This document shows, piece after piece, positions 7,747 through 16,540 of a stretch of 56,834 bases of DNA. Where the stretch lies: contig JAMCYS010000154.1 of the NCBI GenBank assembly GCA_023473795.1, forward strand, positions 21,861-78,694, given 5' to 3'. The translations under genes and the position numbers were made by a program. Source of the DNA: Chloroflexota bacterium (GTDB lineage Bacteria; Chloroflexota; UBA6077; FW602-bin22; JAMCYS01). Position 1 is the stretch's first letter. The number at the start of each line of letters is the position of its first letter. The notes under the pieces were generated by a model. The model had not been told where the DNA came from. It did no database searches and was given only the letters and a program-made list of their open reading frames with translations.

Positions 7747-7850
7747 CCAGCGGTCGTCCGGTCAGTAAATGGTTAAACCGAGGTTGTGAGGTGCGGATGG
7801 CGGCCCAGTCTGTCCGCCTCCACCAGGCAAGCCTTAGACCTGTCCGCTTA

Positions 7851-7879
7851 TTGACACCCCTTTCTCGCCGTGCTACCCT
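7851..7879 (+). promoter_or_regulatory. promoter of hibernation factor gene
   Basis: TTGACA (7851-7856), 17-bp spacer, TACCCT (7874-7879) with TG at 7871-7872. It gives a leader of roughly 225 nt before the ATG at 8112. Within the 365-bp gap 7747-8111 I see no other feature. Confidence 0.65.
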
Positions 7880-8111
7880 TGAACCAAGGCAGACAGATGC
7901 GGATGCTGGGCGAACAGGCCGGCGGAACGCCAGATTGCCTTACGGTTTGATGGCCTATGTTGGGTGGAGCAGCCCTGGCTAGCCAGGCGGCTTGGCACCG
8001 CCCCTCCAAGTGGTGGTGCTTGACCAACTTTGGGCCAGCCCTCTTGGTATATGCCCAGACAGAGCCTCTCCTCAGCGACCCATGGCTTGAATTGGCAAGG
8101 GAGGTAAGCGA

Positions 8112-8684
8112 ATGCAGTTGCTGGTCAGGGGGAAGAACCTAGAAGTCAGCGAAGCGATGCGCGCTCACGTGGAGAAGAAACTCGGCCGTCTGGACCGCTA
8201 TCTCGACTCCGTGGCTCAGACGGAGGTGGAGATTTCGCTGGAGAAAACCAGAGCCGCCAGCGATCGGTATGCCGTGCAGGTCACTATGCTCACCAACGGC
8301 AGCATAGTCCGGAGCGAGGAACGTGCCCACGATGTCCCCACCGCCGTCGACGCAGTAGTGGAGGTTCTGCAGCGGCGTCTAGTGGGTTTGAAGGAAAAAC
8401 ACTACCGCAGATCCAAGACCGCCCCCAAGGAGGCCCTGGCTGAGGCCTTGGCAGCCGACCTGGGACCGGAGTCGGTCGAAAGCGAGGACGTGCACGAGGT
8501 CCCGGTGGCGCGAGTCAAGCGCGTCGCCATCAAGCCGATGTCCGTGGACGAGGCGGCGGAGCAAATGGAATTGCTCGGGCACGATTTCTTTCTGTTTTAC
8601 AACTCCGCTACGAACCTAGTCAGCGTGGTTTACCGTCGGTTCAGCGGCGACTACGGCCTCATCGAGGCCGAACTAGGGGCTTAG
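8112..8684 (+). CDS. hpf: long-form ribosome hibernation promoting factor
   Basis: Binds the 30S decoding region and dimerises 70S ribosomes into inactive 100S particles during starvation. 190 residues, as for the long form: an N-terminal S30AE/YfiA domain (1-100; RGKNLEVSEAMRAHVEKKLGR) plus a C-terminal dimerisation domain (about 130-188; KRVAIKPMSVDEAAEQMELL then FFLFYNSATN). The ATG follows GGGAGGTAAG. Transcribed alone from the promoter at 7851. Confidence 0.95.
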   Translation: MQLLVRGKNLEVSEAMRAHVEKKLGRLDRYLDSVAQTEVEISLEKTRAASDRYAVQVTMLTNGSIVRSEERAHDVPTAVDAVVEVLQRRLVGLKEKHYRRSKTAPKEALAEALAADLGPESVESEDVHEVPVARVKRVAIKPMSVDEAAEQMELLGHDFFLFYNSATNLVSVVYRRFSGDYGLIEAELGA

Positions 8685-8740
8685 ACGTACTATAAACCGC
8701 CCGCCTGAAGCCGCTTGGTGTGGTCAAGCGAGCGGCCGAT

Positions 8741-9943
8741 TCAACCGTCAGACACGCTAACAACGTCAGGCAAACCGTCCGGGACGGGCGTCTGACGATA
8801 CGCCCAGGCACTCAATCCCAGGAGCAGGAGGTATCCAGCAGCCTGGGAGGAATAGAGGATCTGGCTGGCCCAGACGGGCAGGATTCTAGAGGCCTCAGGC
8901 GAGCCAAGCAAGGCGGCTGGCAGCGGGTATGGCAATGAAATGAGTATCGCTGCCACAATGGCAGGAACTCTCAGCCGCTGTTGGCGTAGCGTCTCGACCA
9001 ACTGCGGCAGCGCCAACACGGCGCAGTACCACATCGAATTGGGCAGTAGGACGAGCAAGGCCACCGGCCCCGCTGCGGGCGGCAGCCAACATAGTGCAAC
9101 CAGGCCGACGGCGACGAGCAGGAGGGTGAGCGGCAAGATGGCTTGTGGCGCGTCAAGCACTGGTGTCAGCGGAGTGCCGCCCAGCAGGCGTTGCACCGCG
9201 ACGTAGGGCGAGCTATTGCCCCAGTCCTGCAAGATGACCCGGGTTTCCACGCCGGTGAGCCCGCTAACGTAGTGGTACGCTCCGTCCAGGCCGATGACCA
9301 GCAGGCTGGCAAGCCCCCCAACCGCCAGCGCCGTTGTACCCCCTGCCACAACCCGCCAGCGTCCACGTATCAGGTAAGGCAAGAGCAGGAGCGCCGGATA
9401 GAACTTCAGCGTCCCTGCCGCGCCGATCAATAGTCCAGCCCGCCAGTCTCGAGAGCGAGCCGCGTACTGCCACGCTAGCACGATCAGAAGCAGAATCAGA
9501 ATCTCGTATTGAGCCAACCAAAGGTGAAACAGAGCGGGTGGCCACAAGGACAACACCAACGCCGCACGCCAAGACAGCCCGAGCCGTCGCCCTACCCAGG
9601 CCAGTGCCCAGACGGACAGGCCGAGCCACACCAGCGAAGATACCTCAAACGGCAAGAAGGTGAGCGGCCAGTTTAGTAGCCACACGGTAGGCGGATGGAA
9701 GTTGGCATAAGGGTACGCAGGTTGGGCTTGCGGAAAGTAAGCGAGCTGCAGTTGACGCAAAGGCGTGAAAGGCGGCAACCCGTCGCGGAGCGCCCTTGCG
9801 GTCATGTGGTCGATGAGCGTGTCTTTCCCGTAGGAGAACGGTGGGAGCAGGGCGCGAACAAGCGCCGAGCCCACGGCGAATGTGATGGCGCCCACCTGCA
9901 AGAGACGTCGCCAGCGCCCTTCCCGATTCACTGGTTTAGACAA
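8741..9943 (-). CDS. GT87-like (DUF2029) polyprenyl-phosphate sugar glycosyltransferase
   Basis: Integral membrane protein with about ten helices, resembling GT-C fold family 87 enzymes, which use lipid-linked sugars on the outer face of the membrane. After the first helix, an acidic loop (GKDTLIDHMTARAL) and PYANFHPPTVWLL match the family layout; TLKFYPALLLLPYLIRGRW is also characteristic. Start uncertain: the open frame extends to 10066, but that part overlaps the carrier gene and encodes Arg-rich sequence, so TTG 9943 is proposed (400 aa). Last gene of the amino-sugar operon. Sugar and acceptor unknown. Confidence 0.75.
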   Translation of the reverse strand: MSKPVNREGRWRRLLQVGAITFAVGSALVRALLPPFSYGKDTLIDHMTARALRDGLPPFTPLRQLQLAYFPQAQPAYPYANFHPPTVWLLNWPLTFLPFEVSSLVWLGLSVWALAWVGRRLGLSWRAALVLSLWPPALFHLWLAQYEILILLLIVLAWQYAARSRDWRAGLLIGAAGTLKFYPALLLLPYLIRGRWRVVAGGTTALAVGGLASLLVIGLDGAYHYVSGLTGVETRVILQDWGNSSPYVAVQRLLGGTPLTPVLDAPQAILPLTLLLVAVGLVALCWLPPAAGPVALLVLLPNSMWYCAVLALPQLVETLRQQRLRVPAIVAAILISLPYPLPAALLGSPEASRILPVWASQILYSSQAAGYLLLLGLSAWAYRQTPVPDGLPDVVSVSDG

Positions 9944-10008
9944 GTGCTGCCACCCAAATGAAGTCCGCGCCCCCGAAGCTGCGGGCCAGCAGCGCCTGGC
10001 CGCGGCCT

Positions 10009-10392
10009 TCAGCCCGACCTCGAGGCGATAATCAGTCCCAAGCAGACGATAGCCACCCCTAACCAACGGCTAAAGGGCACGTGCTCGCCCAGCTGCACCC
10101 CCGACAGAGCGAGAACGAGAACGATGGCAAGGGCCATAAACGGGTAGGCAAGACTGAGATCGACACGGGACACGGTAACCGTCCAGCATCCTGCCGCAAG
10201 AACGGCGCACGTTAGTCCGGCCACCACTCTCACGTTCCCCAACGTCGCGCAAACGAAACCCCAGATGGCACTGGACTCCGTCGGGAAGGTGCCAACCTCT
10301 ACCATGCCTTTCTTGACCAGAAGCTGCCCGACCACGGTGAAGAAGACGGTTCCGGATATGCTTAACCAGGACGGCAACGTCAAGTGACTCAC
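10009..10392 (-). CDS. SMR/EamA-type small carrier, ArnE/ArnF-like
   Basis: A 127-residue protein with four membrane helices. The second half (SLAYPFMALAIVLVLALSGVQLGE and then GVAIVCLGLIIA) resembles ArnE/ArnF, the pair that flips aminoarabinose-phospho-undecaprenol. Located three bases after wecE and in the same operon as an ArnC-like transferase, which favours a flippase role over drug export. Only one subunit is present, so a homodimer would be needed. GTG start at 10392. Confidence 0.75.
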   Translation of the reverse strand: MSHLTLPSWLSISGTVFFTVVGQLLVKKGMVEVGTFPTESSAIWGFVCATLGNVRVVAGLTCAVLAAGCWTVTVSRVDLSLAYPFMALAIVLVLALSGVQLGEHVPFSRWLGVAIVCLGLIIASRSG

Positions 10393-10395
10393 GCG

Positions 10396-11553
10396 CTAAC
10401 CACCATCGTGTTCGCCTACCGGCGACTCAATCAGCGATGCCACTACCCTTTCCTGATCGTCTTTGGTCAGGGAAGTGTAGAACGGGAGCCTAAGTAGTCG
10501 GTCACTCACATCTTCACACACCGGGCAATCGCCGGGCATACCGCCAAAACGGCGGCCCATCTCGGAGAGATGCAAGGGCAAGTAGTGGAAGACGGACAGT
10601 ATACCGCGTTGCTTCAAGCGTGCGATTAGCGCCTGCCGATGGCCCAGGCCTGGCAGCAGAAGGTAGTACATGTGGTAGGGTTGTTGGCAATGTGCGGGCA
10701 CAATGGGCCTGCGCACCCCAGATCGCTCAGCCCAACCGGCCAGTTGCTCGTCGTAGCGAAGCCAGAGGCGTCGGCGCGCTGCCTGGATGTCTTCCCATGC
10801 CTCCAGCTGTGCCCAGAGGAAAGCTGCCAACAGCTCTGAAGGCAGATAGCTTGAGCCGAGATCGACCCAAGTGTACTTGTCCACCTGGCCCCGGAAGAAG
10901 CGGCTGCGATTGGTACCCTTCTCGCGCAGTATCTCCGCCCGTTCAACTAGCGCCGGGTCGTTGATTACCAGCGCTCCTCCTTCTCCACAGGAGAAGTTCT
11001 TGGTCTCGTGAAAGCTCTGAGTGGCCAGGCACCCGAATGTGCCCAGTCGCCTGCCTTTGTACGAGCCAAAAAGACCGTGGGCGTTGTCCTCCACCACGGC
11101 AAGGCCATATCGCCGCGCTACGTCCAGGATGGCGTCCATCTCACAGCCCACGCCGGCATAGTGCACGGGGACGATAGCCTTGGTGCGGGGAGTGATCAGC
11201 CCCTCCAGAAGCGTCTCATCAAGATTCAGGGTATCAGGGCGTATGTCCGCGAATACCGGACGCGCGCCACGCATTACAAACGCATTCACGGTAGAGACGA
11301 AGGTAAAGGATGGGACTATTACCTCATCGCCTGGTTGGACATCTAGCAGGAGCGCAGCCATTTCCAGCGCGTGAGTGCAGGATGTGGTGAGCAATACCTT
11401 CGCCGCGCCTAGTCTTTGCGCTAGGAATGCGTGGCACTTGGCGGTGAAAGCCCCATCGCCAGATAGATGGCCGCTATCAACAGCCTGAAGCAGGTACTCA
11501 ATCTCTCTGCCGGCCAAGCTTGGTCTATTGAACGGAATGGTATTCTGGCCCAC
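10396..11553 (-). CDS. WecE-like dTDP-4-amino-4,6-dideoxyhexose transaminase
   Basis: PLP-dependent DegT/DnrJ/StrS transaminase that aminates C4 of a dTDP-4-keto-6-deoxy sugar, in E. coli giving dTDP-fucosamine. 385 residues. The PLP lysine is K185 in SFHETKNFSCGEGG, and VVEDNAHG corresponds to the cofactor-binding VEDxA. The run KGTNRSRFFRGQVDKYTWVD is strongly WecE-like. GTG 11553 follows AGGAGA; the longer open frame overlaps the GNAT gene and is rejected. The neighbouring acetyltransferase predicts a 4-acetamido product. No RmlA/RmlB in view to supply the substrate. Confidence 0.88.
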   Translation of the reverse strand: MGQNTIPFNRPSLAGREIEYLLQAVDSGHLSGDGAFTAKCHAFLAQRLGAAKVLLTTSCTHALEMAALLLDVQPGDEVIVPSFTFVSTVNAFVMRGARPVFADIRPDTLNLDETLLEGLITPRTKAIVPVHYAGVGCEMDAILDVARRYGLAVVEDNAHGLFGSYKGRRLGTFGCLATQSFHETKNFSCGEGGALVINDPALVERAEILREKGTNRSRFFRGQVDKYTWVDLGSSYLPSELLAAFLWAQLEAWEDIQAARRRLWLRYDEQLAGWAERSGVRRPIVPAHCQQPYHMYYLLLPGLGHRQALIARLKQRGILSVFHYLPLHLSEMGRRFGGMPGDCPVCEDVSDRLLRLPFYTSLTKDDQERVVASLIESPVGEHDGG

Positions 11554-11566
11554 AGCCGCTCTCCTA

Positions 11567-12301
11567 TTACTCAAACCACTTGTGATACCACAGCCCCAAA
11601 GACTCGGTGAAGAAGCCGCACCGCTGGTACAACCGCTGGGCCGCCACGTTGCGACCCTGGGTTGCCACGGCAACCTGGCTAGCGCCGGTGGCTGTGAACC
11701 AGGCAAGCGCAGAGTGAACAAGCGCCCGGCCTATGCCGTGGTGTTGCGCAGAGCCGTTCACACCCAGCAAGCCGATCCGACCGGTCCCGGGAGAGTCGAG
11801 ATGGCAGGTTACGTAACCCTGTGGCTCACCCTTGAGATCCGCGACCAGGACATTCTGAGCATACCCATCCAGACTAACCAGAATCCAAGTCTCATAGAAG
11901 CTGCGGCAGCGCTCTGGCGCGAATCCCGCGTCGATAGCAAATCGTGTGTCCCGGTAGTTCTCCCCAGCGATTGCCACTAGCGCCTCTCGGTCGGCTGGCA
12001 AGGCCGGCCGCACTGTCACGCCAGGTGTATCCATCGAGATTGAGCGCCCGTTAGCCATCGACCAGCTGAGTCCAACACGAACGTCCACCAGGCGATAGCC
12101 ATTGGCCTCGGCCACACGAGTAGTCTCTGGATCGGACGGGCTCGCCAGGAAATAGAGGCAGCGAACCTGGTACGCCCTACACCATTCCCTCACACGACCC
12201 TGGGTCTCGGCTGAGAGGGTAGAACCGTTTACTCTGGCAATCCGAAACCCCCAGAAGCGCGTATCCCAGTCTAGGATCTGGCAGGGCTCCAACTGACTCA
12301 T
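11567..12301 (-). CDS. GNAT N-acetyltransferase, WecD-like
   Basis: A 244-residue protein with a GNAT domain in its C-terminal half; the acetyl-CoA loop is QHHGIGRALVHSAL and is followed by the beta-bulge helix with AAQRLYQRCGFF. The N-terminal half (LDWDTRFWGFRIARV) matches the start of WecD-type enzymes, which acetylate the 4-amino group of dTDP-fucosamine. Its ATG overlaps the stop of the GT2 gene (ATGA), and wecE follows 13 bp later, so the two sugar enzymes are made together. Confidence 0.8.
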   Translation of the reverse strand: MSQLEPCQILDWDTRFWGFRIARVNGSTLSAETQGRVREWCRAYQVRCLYFLASPSDPETTRVAEANGYRLVDVRVGLSWSMANGRSISMDTPGVTVRPALPADREALVAIAGENYRDTRFAIDAGFAPERCRSFYETWILVSLDGYAQNVLVADLKGEPQGYVTCHLDSPGTGRIGLLGVNGSAQHHGIGRALVHSALAWFTATGASQVAVATQGRNVAAQRLYQRCGFFTESLGLWYHKWFE

Positions 12302-13326
12302 TCCCTGGCGTCTCCAGCAGGCATCCGGGCTATCCTCATTGGTCCCACTGCGCCCTGCATTGCAACACCCCCGCCCAGCAGTTCTCTCTCACCGCCCATC
12401 GCATCTCGAATAGCGTATGCCGGCTTGTCCATGGTGCGAAAATGCATCCGCGCGAGGTACTCGCCTATGATGCCAAGCGCGAAGAGCTGGGCGCCCGAGA
12501 AGATAGCGATTACCGAGGCGAGGAAGGGGAAGCCCGGCACTGACCCGCCCTCCATGACAAACCGGCCAAGTACGTAGGCCAGCACAACGAGACCGAAGAT
12601 GGTGCAGGAGAAACCTAGCCAGCTGGCTAGCTGCAGAGGAAGAGTGCTAAAGCCGGTCATCATGTTCAAAGCGTGAGTAACGAGTTTTCGCAAGGTGTAT
12701 TGCGAGGCGCCCACTGCCCGCGGGTCGTGGCGCACCTTCACTGCCGCGAACTTCGCTGTGGCCCAGGTCAGCAGCACGTCTACCGACACGAAAGGCCCCT
12801 GGAACGTCACGAAGGCATCTCGCAACTGCGTACGGAAGGCTCGGAAGGCACTAACCTGCCGGGCCGTCTCGGCACCCATGGTGCTTTCCAGGGCGAGCTT
12901 GGTGATCTGCGAGGCAAGGTCTCGCCAGAGCCCATGCTGCTCTTGAAGGGGCGGCCCATACACGACGTCGTAGCCCTCCGCCATCTTGGCCAGCAGATTT
13001 GGCATCTCTTCCGGTGGATTCTGCAGGTCATCATCCATGGTCACGATCACCTCCCCCTTGGCGGCTCTGATGCCAGCAAGGAGGGCGTTGTGCTGTCCGT
13101 AGTTGCGCATCAAGTTCAGGCAGCGGATGGCCGGATAGGCAGCGCTGAGCTCCTGCAGACGGTCCCAGCTGGTGTCGCGACTACCGTCGTTCACCATGAC
13201 AACTTCGTAGGGTACACTCAGTGAGTCGAGCACCGGCAACAGCCGCTCTACTAGCCTGGAGAGCCCAGCGGCACTGTTGTACACCGGGACAACTACGGAG
13301 AGAGTGCGGAGACCAGCGGTGCTCAC
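12298..13326 (-). CDS. GT2 polyprenyl-phosphate glycosyltransferase, ArnC/GtrB-like
   Basis: A 342-residue enzyme: cytoplasmic GT-A domain (VVVPVYNSAAG; VNDGSRDTSW; DDDLQNPPEE with the metal-binding acidic residues) followed by two C-terminal membrane helices. This is the layout of ArnC, GtrB and dolichol-phosphate mannose synthases, which load a nucleotide sugar onto undecaprenyl phosphate. Overlaps its upstream neighbour by GTGA and its downstream neighbour by ATGA, so the operon is tight. The nearby WecE/WecD pair suggests its sugar is a dTDP-4-acetamido hexose (inference). Confidence 0.88.
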   Translation of the reverse strand: MSTAGLRTLSVVVPVYNSAAGLSRLVERLLPVLDSLSVPYEVVMVNDGSRDTSWDRLQELSAAYPAIRCLNLMRNYGQHNALLAGIRAAKGEVIVTMDDDLQNPPEEMPNLLAKMAEGYDVVYGPPLQEQHGLWRDLASQITKLALESTMGAETARQVSAFRAFRTQLRDAFVTFQGPFVSVDVLLTWATAKFAAVKVRHDPRAVGASQYTLRKLVTHALNMMTGFSTLPLQLASWLGFSCTIFGLVVLAYVLGRFVMEGGSVPGFPFLASVIAIFSGAQLFALGIIGEYLARMHFRTMDKPAYAIRDAMGGERELLGGGVAMQGAVGPMRIARMPAGDARE

Positions 13327-14714
13327 TGGCTCCCTCCTTCGCTAGCACTAGGCTCTGACGGCATCGAGCTCGAGTATGTGTCTACGTCGGGAGCCAGGGG
13401 CAACTTCTGGCGCGACCTGGCGAAGGCGACCGTGGCCCAGAATTGCAGCAGTACCGTCAACCCGAAGAGCAGGAGAGCGGCGTAGGTCATAGGGTTGCCG
13501 ATAGTGAACAGAGCCGCAGCCATCACCACAGCCGGCAAGACCAGCCAGGTTGTGGCTAGCCACGCGGGCAGAGCACCACTGGCCACGGCGAAGAGCAGCG
13601 CCGGCACCGTCGCCAGCGCCATATGCATGTGGGAATCCCAGGCGACGGTGTCGGTGGCAGCGAGCGTCGCCAGCAGCATGGCCGACAATCGTTTGTCGCC
13701 GGCCAGGTCGCCGTGCCACCATAGCCACAGGGCGGCGCCGGCACAGAGCAGCATCCCTACCCCTACAACCGCCCATTCCATCTCCGGCTGCAGCGAGCCG
13801 CCAATGTTTAGCCATAGGGACCGCCAGTTCATCATGTGCTGCGGCGTATTCGTCGGCATGCCGGCCACGTACCCGCTCACCAGACTGGCGAGGTCGCGCA
13901 CGCCATCAAGGCCCAGCATGTAGATTGATCCGCCGCCGACAGCCACAGCGGCGACCGCGAAGCCGAGGAGCGCGTTCCTCTGCCTGGCCAGCAGGAGTCC
14001 AGGTAGAAGGACGATCAAGAGCTGCGGCTTGATCAGCAGAAGTGCCAGCCATAGCCCGGCAAGCCAAGGCCGCCGCCGCCGCAGCGATAGGACGAACTCG
14101 CCAACTCCCACCAGAGGCAGGAGATTGACCTGGCCGAAGAATAGCGTGAGGTACACAGGCCACGCCAAGACGAGAAGTGGCAAGACGAGTCTTCTGGGGC
14201 CCGCGCTCCGGAAAGCCCAAGTGAGCCTGACGAAATAGAGCGTGATGAGCACCAGGTTGGCCACTGTCCAGACGGCAAAGCCGAGCGTGGGACCCAGTGG
14301 TAGCAGCGGCAGGAAGGGTAGAACGAAAACGGGCAGGTAGGGCATCGGGACGACTGCGAACGCCATACCCGGGCCGTTGTCCGGATACATAGAGAACAGC
14401 TGCCGTTCGTGGTCGGCCAGCAGCGAGAGATCGTAGATCCTGGCGAAGCCGTTGTCTCTGCCAACCTCGGCCGCCGCCCAGACGGCCCGGAAGTCCGAGC
14501 CTACATACCGAAACAATCCTACCTGGTAGACCCAAAACGCGAAGAGGAGCACATAGAAGACTGCCAGGGCAGCTAGAGCCAGGTTGACCCAGCCGCCCCT
14601 GCCCAATCCGACGAGCGGCAGGCGCCGTCGAACCGCTGCGCGGGCGGGCACGGGGGCCAGAGGCAGCGGCGCCTCTGGACTGTCTGCTGCCAGATTCTTG
14701 CTTTCATTCACCAT
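13323..14714 (-). CDS. GT87-like (DUF2029) membrane glycosyltransferase
   Basis: A 463-residue membrane protein with a cytoplasmic N-terminal tail of about 35 residues and about ten helices. The first outer loop has VGSDFRAVWAAAEVGRD, with the Asp expected to be catalytic in GT-C enzymes, then MYPDNGPGMAFAVVPMPYLP. First gene of the tight minus-strand operon leading into GT2, GNAT, wecE, carrier and the second GT87-like gene. The ATG follows GGGTGGTG. Acceptor unknown; wall polymer or surface glycoprotein would fit a single-membrane cell. Confidence 0.78.
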   Translation of the reverse strand: MVNESKNLAADSPEAPLPLAPVPARAAVRRRLPLVGLGRGGWVNLALAALAVFYVLLFAFWVYQVGLFRYVGSDFRAVWAAAEVGRDNGFARIYDLSLLADHERQLFSMYPDNGPGMAFAVVPMPYLPVFVLPFLPLLPLGPTLGFAVWTVANLVLITLYFVRLTWAFRSAGPRRLVLPLLVLAWPVYLTLFFGQVNLLPLVGVGEFVLSLRRRRPWLAGLWLALLLIKPQLLIVLLPGLLLARQRNALLGFAVAAVAVGGGSIYMLGLDGVRDLASLVSGYVAGMPTNTPQHMMNWRSLWLNIGGSLQPEMEWAVVGVGMLLCAGAALWLWWHGDLAGDKRLSAMLLATLAATDTVAWDSHMHMALATVPALLFAVASGALPAWLATTWLVLPAVVMAAALFTIGNPMTYAALLLFGLTVLLQFWATVAFARSRQKLPLAPDVDTYSSSMPSEPSASEGGSQ

Positions 14715-14852
14715 CTAGTCACCACCCGGTTCCAGCCGGCAACCGTCTTGATGGCATTCGGCTACCCCTTGATTCGATACCGTCATCCACACCTGGGTGT
14801 GCCGGAAACAAGCGCTAGTGCCGCGACACGACGAACAACGCCGGTCGCGAGC

Positions 14853-16169
14853 CTAGGACTGCTGCCCACCCGGGCAGCCGCAAAAGCCCGTCACAGTCGG
14901 GACTGAGTTGACCTCCGCGGCAGGGCCCCCGCTCGGTCGCGGCTTTGTCAGAAGCAAAACAACCAGCGACAGGGCCGCCCACAGTACCGCGGGCCAGGTT
15001 TGGCCCAGAAGACCGTTGGCCAGCCAGGGCGTGGCCAAGCTGCCCACGAGCAAGGGCACGGCAGTCCGGGCGCGTCGCCGCGTTATCGCCGGCAGCGCGG
15101 CAAGCCACAGACATAGATCGTATATCATCGCGTGTGGGCTGACCAGCACCCCGGCGAAACCGACGGCGCCGGCAGCTTCCTTGAGGCCCCAGCGACGCCA
15201 CAGAGCCAGCCAGACCACCGCCGTCAGCCCGTCGGAGACCACCAGCAGCGGCCTCTCCCATTCGCTCGTACTGACAAGCAACGCTTCCCAGGAGTAGGTG
15301 GAGGCACGCCACATCAGATTCAGGGCCATCTGGTCACCGGCCCAGCTGATTGACGCCAGGTACGCCGCTATGCCATCGACTCCGACCAGCGCCACGCTCG
15401 CTACGACCGAGCCGACGCAGCCCACTGCCAATAGGAGGAGCGGCCGCCACCGGCGGCCGATCAGCAGAACGAAAGCTGGCAGCAGAATGAGCTGGGGCTT
15501 GGGTAGAAGCAACCACGTAGCCACACCTGACCAAGGCTTAGTGCCGCTGGCGGCGGTAGCAAACAAGACCAGTCCCAGCGACAGAAAGACCGACACCTGG
15601 CCGAACTTGAGGGCCGCCGCCACCGGCAGCCAGAACGGCAGCCAACAAAGCACCGCCCCCCAGCGCCAGGAGGGCAAGTGCCGGTACAAGACCCAGCAGG
15701 TACCCACCAGTGCCCCCAGCTGGAACAGTCCCCAGATCAGCGACGCCTCCTGCAACCCAAGTGCGGCAAGCGGCAGCATCACCACTAGAAAAACGGGCGG
15801 ATAAAGGAAATACAGCATGTCTGCTGGCGCCGCGGGCAGTCCGGTCAGACTGGCTCGCAGCGCGAGTTCGGCAGAACGGTCGTACGGAGACTGCCCAGTG
15901 CCAAACAGCGCGCTGCCGATGTAGTAGCTGACAAAGTCCGAGTTGGCGGGCGGGACTCCTCGCAGAGCCTCCCACCAGACTAGCAGCATTGCCAGACTCA
16001 CGGCAAGGCCAGCGCCGCCGATGGTGAGCGCGGCGATGTCGGCGGCCCTGTCGTGGCCTGTGCTGGCCGCAAAGTCCGCGGGGGCACTGGCAGTGGTCTG
16101 TCGGCCCTCTGTCAACCCACCCTCCGGTAGCAACGTCGACCCATCCCGCGGACAAAGCGACTGCCGCAC
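14853..16169 (-). CDS. GT87-like (DUF2029) membrane glycosyltransferase
   Basis: Third GT87-like protein of the cluster, up to 438 residues with about ten helices. The first outer loop carries NSDFVSYYIGSALF, then GQSPYD and FLYPPVFLVVMLPLAAL, the usual family order. GTG 16169 is the outer start; TTG 16115 has a better ribosome site (GGAGGG) and removes a non-conserved tail, so it may be the true start. It is separated from the downstream operon by 138 bp, which holds a short CACACC/GGTGTG palindrome, so it may be transcribed separately. Confidence 0.75.
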   Translation of the reverse strand: MRQSLCPRDGSTLLPEGGLTEGRQTTASAPADFAASTGHDRAADIAALTIGGAGLAVSLAMLLVWWEALRGVPPANSDFVSYYIGSALFGTGQSPYDRSAELALRASLTGLPAAPADMLYFLYPPVFLVVMLPLAALGLQEASLIWGLFQLGALVGTCWVLYRHLPSWRWGAVLCWLPFWLPVAAALKFGQVSVFLSLGLVLFATAASGTKPWSGVATWLLLPKPQLILLPAFVLLIGRRWRPLLLLAVGCVGSVVASVALVGVDGIAAYLASISWAGDQMALNLMWRASTYSWEALLVSTSEWERPLLVVSDGLTAVVWLALWRRWGLKEAAGAVGFAGVLVSPHAMIYDLCLWLAALPAITRRRARTAVPLLVGSLATPWLANGLLGQTWPAVLWAALSLVVLLLTKPRPSGGPAAEVNSVPTVTGFCGCPGGQQS

Positions 16170-16189
16170 GCCTGCTGCATAGCGGTCAG

Positions 16190-16195
16190 ACTATA
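16190..16195 (-). promoter_or_regulatory. extended -10 promoter for the GT87-led cluster
   Basis: Minus strand TGTTATAGT (TGn-TATAGT), about 20 nt before the GTG at 16169. Confidence 0.5.
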
Positions 16196-16303
16196 ACACA
16201 GAGCGTCTTGGTTAGGTAGTAATCGATGACGGTGCTCGCGGCACCCCATCTTGGTGACGCCAGGCGATAATAGGTGAGGCGAGTACCCCCTTCCTGGCCC
16301 CAC

Positions 16304-16317
16304 CAGTAGTACTACTG
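16304..16317. promoter_or_regulatory. 14-bp perfect palindrome, candidate operator
   Basis: CAGTAGTACTACTG is fully symmetrical. Its centre is about 60 bp upstream of the predicted start of the response-regulator promoter, a class I activator position. No other copy was noticed in the window. Confidence 0.45.
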
Positions 16318-16335
16318 TCGGTAGCCAAGAGTACG

Positions 16336-16364
16336 TGGACAGGTCTCCGACAGCCGTGTATAAT
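16336..16364 (+). promoter_or_regulatory. promoter of response regulator/pseudokinase pair
   Basis: TGGACA (16336-16341), 17-bp spacer, perfect TATAAT (16359-16364). It gives a 170-nt leader. The 371-bp divergent gap 16170-16540 also holds the palindrome at 16304, a stem-loop at 16384 and the minus-strand -10 at 16190. Confidence 0.75.
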
Positions 16365-16383
16365 GGTCGATATATGGGAGATT

Positions 16384-16401
16384 AAGGGGTAGTAACCCCT
16401 T
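16384..16401 (+). other. stem-loop in the leader of the response regulator mRNA
   Basis: AAGGGGT / ACCCCTT with loop AGTA, about 13 nt after the predicted start. No T run follows, so it is more likely an mRNA-stabilising or regulatory hairpin than a terminator. Confidence 0.4.
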
Positions 16402-16540
16402 CTGTTGAGTGCCACGGGGCGACCCAGTATTACCAACTTCAATTGAAGCTCGCTCTCGCGTTCGCCGGCCCATTCGCGACAGGATGTAAGGCCAACGCGG
16501 GATCTGTATGTGAATCGGGAGTGTGGGAGGGCGGAATCAG

